Shown piece by piece: positions 6,699-10,456 of a stretch of DNA of 34,184 nucleotides (positions within the stretch are counted from its first letter, which is position 1; each line of letters begins with the position of its first letter). The position numbers were made by a program, and so were the translations under genes. A model generated the notes under the pieces. The model had not been told where the DNA came from and did no database searches. It saw nothing but the letters and a program-made list of their open reading frames with translations. This DNA comes from a virus: IMG/VR virus record IMGVR_UViG_3300027754_000260, positions 1 through 34,184 of that record; one strand, written 5' to 3'.

Positions 6699-6743
6699 AA
6701 GATAACTCACTTATTGTCGCTATCATTCGCATAAATGTTGTAT
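6699..6743 (+). repeat. attC-like recombination site D (short, degenerate)
   Basis: The left edge AAGATAAC (6699-6706) is the exact reverse complement of the start of cassette 3. The right arm ends ATGTTGTAT, with GTT at 6737-6739. Only TTATTG against CATAA supports the inner stem, so this site is weaker and shorter than A-C. Its identity rests mainly on the left-box match and its position. Confidence 0.6.
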
Positions 6744-6753
6744 AACCGATGTA

Positions 6754-6787
6754 AATAACTGTCTAAATACTAGGCAGTTATTTTTTT
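6754..6787 (+). terminator. Intrinsic terminator after the cassette array
   Basis: The arms AATAACTGTCT and AGGCAGTTATT pair over 11 bp with one G-U wobble around a 7-nt loop, followed by seven Ts. It ends the early operon and cassette transcript, 90 bases after the last cassette ORF. Confidence 0.88.
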
Positions 6788-6821
6788 GTGTGAATTATTT
6801 TAAAAATAATGTGAATAAAAC

Positions 6822-6852
6822 TTGCGAGATAGATAAAGAGTGCTTATATTTG
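6822..6852 (+). promoter_or_regulatory. Promoter for the 6882-7703 operon
   Basis: TTG at 6822-6824 and TATATTTG at 6845-6852, separated by 20 bases, match the Bacteroidota promoter. The ATG at 6882 is 30 bases downstream. A short palindrome (ATTATTTT/AAAATAAT, about 6795-6810) just upstream could be an operator. Confidence 0.82.
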
Positions 6853-6881
6853 CCTAAGTATTAATTAAAACACTAAATATT

Positions 6882-7037
6882 ATGAAAACAATTAGAATCA
6901 GTCGCACAGTATTTCCAAAAGACAAACCCGAAAATTTCAATCAATGGTCGATGTGGTTCTTCGGAATGTATGCAGTAGAATTAGGGAAAGTTAAACAAGG
7001 ATTTGACAAAAATAGTTACACACCAAAAAACAAATAA
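6882..7037 (+). CDS. Small hypothetical protein, 51 aa
   Basis: First gene after a strong promoter, with its ATG in the AATATTATG context. The product begins MKTIRISRTVFPKDK and contains an aromatic cluster (NQWSMWFFGMYAVELGK), giving one amphipathic or weakly hydrophobic helix, and ends in a basic tail. I recognise no family. The four bases to the next ATG suggest an operon with the DnaA-like gene two positions downstream. Confidence 0.72.
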   Translation: MKTIRISRTVFPKDKPENFNQWSMWFFGMYAVELGKVKQGFDKNSYTPKNK

Positions 7038-7041
7038 GATT

Positions 7042-7278
7042 ATGAAAAGCAAATTAGATTTAGTGACAAAATTACACTACGAGTTAAACTTAGAGAACTT
7101 CTTTAACGTAGACATTACTCAATACAAAGTTAGTTTATTAGGATGGTACACTCCAGAACTAGAGAAACTACTATTTGATAAAGGTTATCAGATACAATGG
7201 AGCGAATTATACAAAAATATGAGATTCGATAGTGAAACAATAGCAATAGCATTAGCTGAAAAACCTATTACAATATGA
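7042..7278 (+). CDS. Small hypothetical protein, 78 aa
   Basis: The frame can be extended upstream to a TTG at 7003, but that lies inside the previous gene. The ATG at 7042 in the GATTATG context is preferred. It is soluble and acidic with tryptophans (LLGWYTPELEKLLFDKGYQIQW). Its stop overlaps the next start by ATGA, implying translational coupling with the DnaA-domain-like gene. No family is recognised. Confidence 0.78.
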   Translation: MKSKLDLVTKLHYELNLENFFNVDITQYKVSLLGWYTPELEKLLFDKGYQIQWSELYKNMRFDSETIAIALAEKPITI

Positions 7279-7703
7279 AGAACTTACAAATGCTGAAAGA
7301 TTTGGGATTAGAATTGAATATCCTACAATCAATAAGGTTTAACACAAAGATACAGTTTGATCTAGATGGGCTTGACAAATTTGTTAACGAGGTTCTGGAA
7401 TACGAACCGATAGAAGAAGTTGAACTAACGGAACAAACACCGATTAAGTTATTAGATTTGGTAGATTTTTATGGCTTAAAAGGAAGAAGCCGTAAACAAA
7501 TGTTAGTTTACAATAGAATGTTATTATCTAGTTATTTAAAGAAAAATACTACAATGACATTAAAATTTATAGGTAGTTTATTTGATTTAGAACACGATAC
7601 AATAATTTACTATTTATCTCAATATGAAAAATTAAAAACCGATAAGTACTTTCGTGAATGTACTTCTAATCTAAAATCTGATTTAAAAAGGCTTAAAATT
7701 TAG
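7275..7703 (+). CDS. DnaA domain IV-like DNA-binding protein, 142 aa
   Basis: The C-terminal half (about residues 70-140) reads like domain IV of the bacterial initiator DnaA, the helix-turn-helix that binds DnaA boxes. RSRKQMLVYNRMLLSSYL matches the basic-loop helix, and MTLKFIGSLFDLEHDTIIYYL matches the recognition helix region (family pattern SLxxIGxxFGxRDHSTV). There is no AAA+ ATPase domain, and the N-terminal 60 residues are acidic and unrecognised. A stand-alone domain IV could mark a phage origin for the host replisome, compete with host DnaA, or act as a transcription factor. The gene is followed by the first pseudoknotted RNA element. Confidence 0.72.
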   Translation: MKNLQMLKDLGLELNILQSIRFNTKIQFDLDGLDKFVNEVLEYEPIEEVELTEQTPIKLLDLVDFYGLKGRSRKQMLVYNRMLLSSYLKKNTTMTLKFIGSLFDLEHDTIIYYLSQYEKLKTDKYFRECTSNLKSDLKRLKI

Positions 7704-7724
7704 CAATAATTAATTATTTTTTTG

Positions 7725-7732
7725 TATCTTTA
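7725..7732 (+). promoter_or_regulatory. Promoter box upstream of RNA element 1
   Basis: TATCTTTA matches seven of eight positions of TAnnTTTG (final G replaced by A) and lies nine bases before the 5' arm of the structured element. No convincing -33 TTG is seen. Confidence 0.5.
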
Positions 7733-7741
7733 CAATGTGTA

Positions 7742-7820
7742 GTTACGGACACAAGTAAGAAATTTAATAAATTGCTATTGATGAGTAGAGCCGTAACCTC
7801 GAAAGTCAATAGCATTTTTT
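7742..7820 (+). ncRNA. Pseudoknotted RNA element 1 with terminator
   Basis: The 5' arm GTTACGG (7742-7748) is complementary to CCGTAAC (7791-7797). The latter lies in the apical loop of a hairpin whose main stem is TGCTATTGA (7773-7781) with TCAATAGCA (7806-7814) and whose inner stem is GAG/CTC (7783-7785, 7798-7800). Six Ts follow, and the HNH start codon is only five bases beyond. The fold matches elements 2 and 3 without sequence similarity. It is either a short terminated RNA or an attenuator controlling the homing endonuclease gene. Confidence 0.65.
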
Positions 7821-7824
7821 GTTT

Positions 7825-8331
7825 ATGGAAGAAATATTTAAAGACATACCTAACTATGAAGGTATTTATCAAGTGAGTAATTTAGGAAATGTTAAGAGTT
7901 TACCTAGAGAAATATGGAAAAATGGATTTTATATTACTAAAGAAAAAATATTAAAGCCTAATATTGGTAATGTCAATTATTGTTATGTAATTCTTTATAA
8001 AAATTCACAAAAAAAAACAATTAGAGTTCATCAACTTGTTGCTATGGCTTTTCTTAATCATACTCCTTGTGGACATAAATTAGTAGTTAATCATAAAGAT
8101 TTTAATAAACTAAATAATAATTTATATAATTTAGAAATAGTAACTAATAGAGAAAATACTAATAAAAAACATTTAAAAAGTAGTAGTAAATATGTTGGAG
8201 TTAATTGGTGTAAAAATAATCTTAAATGGAAATCTAGAATAGTTATTAATGGTAAACGTATATCTTTAGGATATTTTAAAACAGAAGAAGAAGCATATTT
8301 AGCATATGAATTAAAATTAAAAACATTATGA
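7825..8331 (+). CDS. HNH homing endonuclease 1 (NUMOD4-HNH-AP2)
   Basis: Free-standing homing endonuclease, 168 aa. The N-terminal NUMOD4 motif (DIPNYEGIYQVSNLGNVKSL, about residues 6-25) is followed by the HNH region: VHQLVAMAFLNH, then VVNHKDFNKLNNNLYNLEIV, with the His of NHKD as the expected metal/base residue. The C-terminus is an AP2-type DNA-binding unit (SKYVGVNWCKNNLKWKS ... ISLGYFKTEEEAYLAYE). Such enzymes nick or cut a target allele and are copied in by repair. The start is the ATG at 7825, not the TTG at 7819, which is inside the T-run of RNA element 1. Its stop overlaps the next start (ATGA). Two paralogues occur at 14641 and 16328. Confidence 0.92.
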   Translation: MEEIFKDIPNYEGIYQVSNLGNVKSLPREIWKNGFYITKEKILKPNIGNVNYCYVILYKNSQKKTIRVHQLVAMAFLNHTPCGHKLVVNHKDFNKLNNNLYNLEIVTNRENTNKKHLKSSSKYVGVNWCKNNLKWKSRIVINGKRISLGYFKTEEEAYLAYELKLKTL

Positions 8332-8651
8332 TAGACAAAAATCAAATCAAATACAAAAGAAAGTTAGCTCGAGAATACAGAGAGCAAATGTATTTAGAGG
8401 ATAAGAAACACTATGATAAATTAATTGGTATAATAGTAACTTGGACTCCTTTATTTATAGAATACTACGAGGAGTTAAATAGTGTTATGCCTGAGTTCTT
8501 CACCAACGATGTAATTAAGGTTCTAGAACGCAACGCAAATAGTCTTTATTATAAGAATAGCAACGAAGATAAAGACCAACTGGCACAGGAACACACCGAC
8601 AATTTAAAAGAGTTTAGAAATATTGTTGAACAAACATTTAAAGTTAAGTGA
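8328..8651 (+). CDS. Hypothetical protein, 107 aa
   Basis: It overlaps the homing endonuclease by ATGA. The protein is highly charged and helical (IKYKRKLAREYREQMYLEDKKHYDKL), with a short hydrophobic patch IGIIVTWTPLFIEYY at about 33-47 that is more likely a buried helix than a membrane span. I recognise no family. It belongs to the replication-region operon and was probably directly downstream of the DnaA-like gene before the homing gene inserted. Confidence 0.75.
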   Translation: MIDKNQIKYKRKLAREYREQMYLEDKKHYDKLIGIIVTWTPLFIEYYEELNSVMPEFFTNDVIKVLERNANSLYYKNSNEDKDQLAQEHTDNLKEFRNIVEQTFKVK

Positions 8652-8652
8652 T

Positions 8653-8871
8653 ATGGAACGTGAAATTCGCTTCAAGTGTTACCTACAAAGCGAGGGTAAC
8701 AATCAGCACAGAAAGTTATATAACTTCTTTAAAACGATTAAAAGCATTAAACAAATAGCCTACGGTGAGCATTTACGTAGCAAAGTATTAATGAAGCATA
8801 ACAGACGAGAGTTATTCGGATTTAATTTGACAAATTTTAAATCTAAATATGTGAATAATGAATGTGATTAG
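8653..8871 (+). CDS. Small basic hypothetical protein, 72 aa
   Basis: An in-frame TTG at 8623 lies inside the preceding gene, so the ATG at 8653, one base after the previous stop, is preferred. The product is basic (FFKTIKSIKQIAYGEHLRSKVLMKHNRRELFG) and rich in aromatic and Arg/Lys residues, consistent with nucleic-acid binding, but without a recognised motif. It overlaps the methyltransferase start by 14 bases. Confidence 0.72.
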   Translation: MEREIRFKCYLQSEGNNQHRKLYNFFKTIKSIKQIAYGEHLRSKVLMKHNRRELFGFNLTNFKSKYVNNECD

Positions 8872-9289
8872 TCTTTTTAACGGAATGAATACGGGTAGGC
8901 AAGCACTTGAAAACGTAGGTATTAAAGTAGATAAATACTATTCAAGTGAAATAAAGCCTTATGCTATAGAATTAACACAACATCACTTTCCCGACACTAT
9001 ACAAGTAGGGGATGTTACTAAATGGCGAGAATGGGATATTGATTGGAAAAGTATTGATTTAATATTGTCTGGAAGTCCATGTCAAGACCTCTCAGCCGCT
9101 GGTAAACGTGCAGGTATAAATGGTAAAAAATCTAGTTTGTTTTTTGTGTTTGTTGAAATTTTAGAACATATTAAATCATTAAATCCGAACGTTTTATTTC
9201 TTCAAGAAAATGTAGGTTCGGCTTCAAAACTAGATGTTGGAATAATGAGTAGAGCTTTGGGTGTTTACCCTTGTAATATAAATAGTTAA
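8858..9289 (+). CDS. C5-cytosine DNA methyltransferase, N-terminal part (in-frame stop)
   Basis: Residues 1-34 carry the SAM-binding motif I region (NVISLFNGMNTGRQALENVG, then SEIK). Motif IV is GSPCQDLSA with catalytic Cys75. Motif VI is LQENV (Glu117). The frame ends at TAA (9287-9289) exactly within the conserved segment that should read INSxLLTAQLRNR (motif VIII). The same frame continues downstream to the end of the gene at 9817, so one codon interrupts an otherwise intact 319-codon enzyme. Possibilities are a nonsense mutation (AAA to TAA is one change), a sequencing error, or a functional two-chain enzyme as in M.AquI. The expected role is masking phage DNA from restriction; no cognate nuclease is nearby. 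Confidence 0.85.
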   Translation: MNVISLFNGMNTGRQALENVGIKVDKYYSSEIKPYAIELTQHHFPDTIQVGDVTKWREWDIDWKSIDLILSGSPCQDLSAAGKRAGINGKKSSLFFVFVEILEHIKSLNPNVLFLQENVGSASKLDVGIMSRALGVYPCNINS

Positions 9290-9349
9290 CTTTTAACCGC
9301 CCAACTCAGAAACCGTTACTACTGGTCAAACATAAGAACTAAAGAAACT

Positions 9350-9817
9350 ATGTTTGATATTGTGACTGATATACCTCAACCAAAAGATAGAGGTATCATG
9401 TTTAAAGATATTATAACAGATGGTACTGTTGAAAGAGTTAAAGCATTAGCATTATTAGAAAGTGAAAGTAGAGCTTGTACAAGTCAAGATAGTATTAAGA
9501 AAAGAGCATCAAAAGAATTTATTAATATAGTATATCAAATTAATCCAAGTAAAGAAAGTAATGGACAACAACCATTTATGCAAAATAGAATATATGATGT
9601 AAAAGGTAAATCTGTATCTCTTACAGAATGTATGGGACATAAAATTAAATATCAAACAGAAGATAAATTAGTAAGAACAGTTAACCAAATAGAAATGGAA
9701 CGTTTACAGGGCTTCCCAGATGGATATACAAGTATATTATCTAAAGCAAAAGCAGGTAGTTTATTGGGTGATGGTTGGACGTTACCAATAATTGAACATA
9801 TATTTTCATTTATATAA
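9350..9817 (+). CDS. C5-cytosine DNA methyltransferase, C-terminal part
   Basis: Same frame as the upstream part. The first ATG after the in-frame stop is 9350, which would give 155 aa containing the target-recognition region, motif IX (RTVNQIEMERLQGFPDGY) and motif X (GDGWTLPIIEHI). Motif VIII (AQLRNRYYWSN) lies between the stop and this ATG at about 9302-9334. An independently started C-terminal chain would therefore lack the Q-R-R residues unless a non-ATG start is used. That makes simple two-subunit function less likely than a broken gene, read-through or sequence error. Confidence 0.82.
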   Translation: MFDIVTDIPQPKDRGIMFKDIITDGTVERVKALALLESESRACTSQDSIKKRASKEFINIVYQINPSKESNGQQPFMQNRIYDVKGKSVSLTECMGHKIKYQTEDKLVRTVNQIEMERLQGFPDGYTSILSKAKAGSLLGDGWTLPIIEHIFSFI

Positions 9818-9818
9818 C

Positions 9819-9826
9819 TATCTTTG
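9819..9826 (+). promoter_or_regulatory. Promoter box before the small lipoprotein gene
   Basis: TATCTTTG matches TAnnTTTG. A TTG at 9792-9794 lies 24 bases upstream, one more than the usual range. Transcription would start near 9833 and meet the hairpin at 9867 within about 35 bases. Confidence 0.5.
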
Positions 9827-9866
9827 CATTAACAGTAGTTTGTTCAAGCAGCAGACTCATTATATT

Positions 9867-9896
9867 AACCATTCATTAATTTGGATGGTTTTTTTT
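9867..9896 (+). terminator. Hairpin and T-run upstream of the lipoprotein gene
   Basis: AACCAT (9867-9872) pairs with ATGGTT (9885-9890) and is followed by a T-run to 9896. It sits between a TAnnTTTG box and the start codon at 9909. It therefore either ends the methyltransferase transcript or attenuates the lipoprotein gene. Confidence 0.7.
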
Positions 9897-9908
9897 ATCT
9901 TTATACCT

Positions 9909-10094
9909 ATGAAATACCTTTTAATTTTATTGCTATCCAGTTGCTCGTATTCAATTCATGAAGCCAATATGATACAACAACGTAAAACGATGCTGAAATA
10001 CGACAAGCAAAGCAAGAAAACTCAGCAGAAAATTAGAAGTGGGAGAAATGATAAAAAAAAGTTAGTGAAAAGTAGTAGTAGAAGGATAGTGTAA
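9909..10094 (+). CDS. Small basic lipoprotein, 61 aa
   Basis: The start is the ATG at 9909. The frame is open upstream to a TTG at 9792, but that crosses the terminator hairpin. Residues 1-11 (MKYLLILLLSS) form a short lipoprotein signal ending in lipobox LLSSC, so Cys12 would be lipidated. The mature chain of 50 residues is very basic and rich in Lys, Arg, Ser and Gln, ending KSSSRRIV. Phage lipoproteins of this size act in superinfection exclusion or as the outer-membrane half of spanins (Rz1-like). This one is far from the endolysin, which argues against a spanin. It directly precedes the replication origin. Confidence 0.68.
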   Translation: MKYLLILLLSSCSYSIHEANMIQQRKTMLKYDKQSKKTQQKIRSGRNDKKKLVKSSSRRIV

Positions 10095-10097
10095 ACT

Positions 10098-10297
10098 ATG
10101 ACAACTAAATTCAATTGATTATCAACACTTTAAACCTTTTGGTTGTCACATATAAAAAAATAAATTTACTAAATAAAAAAAATATTTTTCAAAAAACGCA
10201 AAGTGTAAACTTTTTGAGTTAAAACATTGATAATCAGTTAAAATTGGTTGTCACTTTGGTTGTCATTAGTTGTCATTGGTTGTCACTTGGTTGTCAT
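10098..10297 (+). other. Putative replication origin with iterons
   Basis: Five direct copies of [A/G]GTTGTCA begin at 10246, 10258, 10268, 10278 and 10289, spaced 10-12 bp, so they lie on one face of the helix. A sixth copy is at 10141 and an inverted copy (ATGACAAC) at 10098-10105. An inverted pair TGATTATCAA (10116-10125) and TTGATAATCA (10227-10236) flanks an extremely A/T-rich stretch (10150-10200) suited to unwinding. The block lies in a 362-base gene-free gap directly upstream of the primase-helicase gene. The binding protein is unknown; the DnaA-like protein at 7275 is one candidate. Confidence 0.78.
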
Positions 10298-10319
10298 AGA
10301 TATTTTTTATTAAAAACTA

Positions 10320-10348
10320 TTGTAAATTAAAATAATTAATTATATTTG
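10320..10348 (+). promoter_or_regulatory. Promoter for RNA element 2 and the primase-helicase gene
   Basis: TTG (10320-10322), 18 bases, then TATATTTG (10341-10348) is a textbook Bacteroidota promoter. The structured leader begins 10 bases after it. Confidence 0.85.
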
Positions 10349-10358
10349 TACTCGTTCT

Positions 10359-10439
10359 CATCCTACAATATAAGAACTAAAGGAATTAAAACCCTTACAA
10401 TGAAACAGAGGTAGGATGCTGTGGATTTGTGAGGGTTTT
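10359..10439 (+). ncRNA. Pseudoknotted RNA element 2 (leader of the primase-helicase gene)
   Basis: The 5' arm CATCCTAC (10359-10366) is complementary to GTAGGATG (10411-10418) in the apical loop of a hairpin. The main stem is AAAACCCTTACA (10388-10399) with TGTGAGGGTTTT (10428-10439), 12 bp with one G-U, and the inner stem is ACAG/CTGT. Only four Ts end the stem, so read-through into the gene at 10457 is likely. Length (81 nt), start distance from the promoter and fold match elements 1 and 3. Confidence 0.72.
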
Positions 10440-10456
10440 GTCATTTAATAACATTT

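Larger units (their letters stand above)
5643..6737 (+). mobile_element. Array of three integron-type gene cassettes without integrase
   Basis: The predicted cassettes are 5643-5918 (276 bp), 5919-6300 (382 bp) and 6301-6737 (437 bp). Each has one small same-strand ORF followed by an attC-like palindrome. The exchange point G/TT is assumed as in integrons. In each, the bases at the cassette start are the exact reverse complement of the left box of its own attC: GTTATAAGCC/GGCTTATAAC, GTTATGGGG/CCCCATAAC and GTTATCTT/AAGATAAC. This is expected if each excises as a circle and reforms its own site. The palindromes are visibly richer in G+C than the phage. No tyrosine recombinase is encoded in the window, so a host integron integrase in trans would be required. 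Confidence 0.82.

Noticed and set aside
6754-6787. AATAACTG ... CAGTTATT resembles a fifth attC-like palindrome
   Set aside because: It is symmetric, short, lacks unequal spacers and ends in a T-run, so it is a terminator. Its right arm happens to read GTTATTTT, which would complement the left box of site A, but this is a low-complexity match.
7776-7805. Hammerhead-ribozyme-like TGATGAG ... CTCGAAAG in RNA element 1
   Set aside because: The core C is replaced by T, helix II would have only one base pair, and the strand following GAAA pairs with the strand before TGATGA. That is the wrong topology for helices I and III. Elements 2 and 3 lack these motifs.
8858-9817. Stop-codon reassignment (TAA read as an amino acid) to explain the split methyltransferase
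   Set aside because: Nearly all other genes end in TAA at sensible positions with tight overlaps to the next gene, so the standard code is in use.
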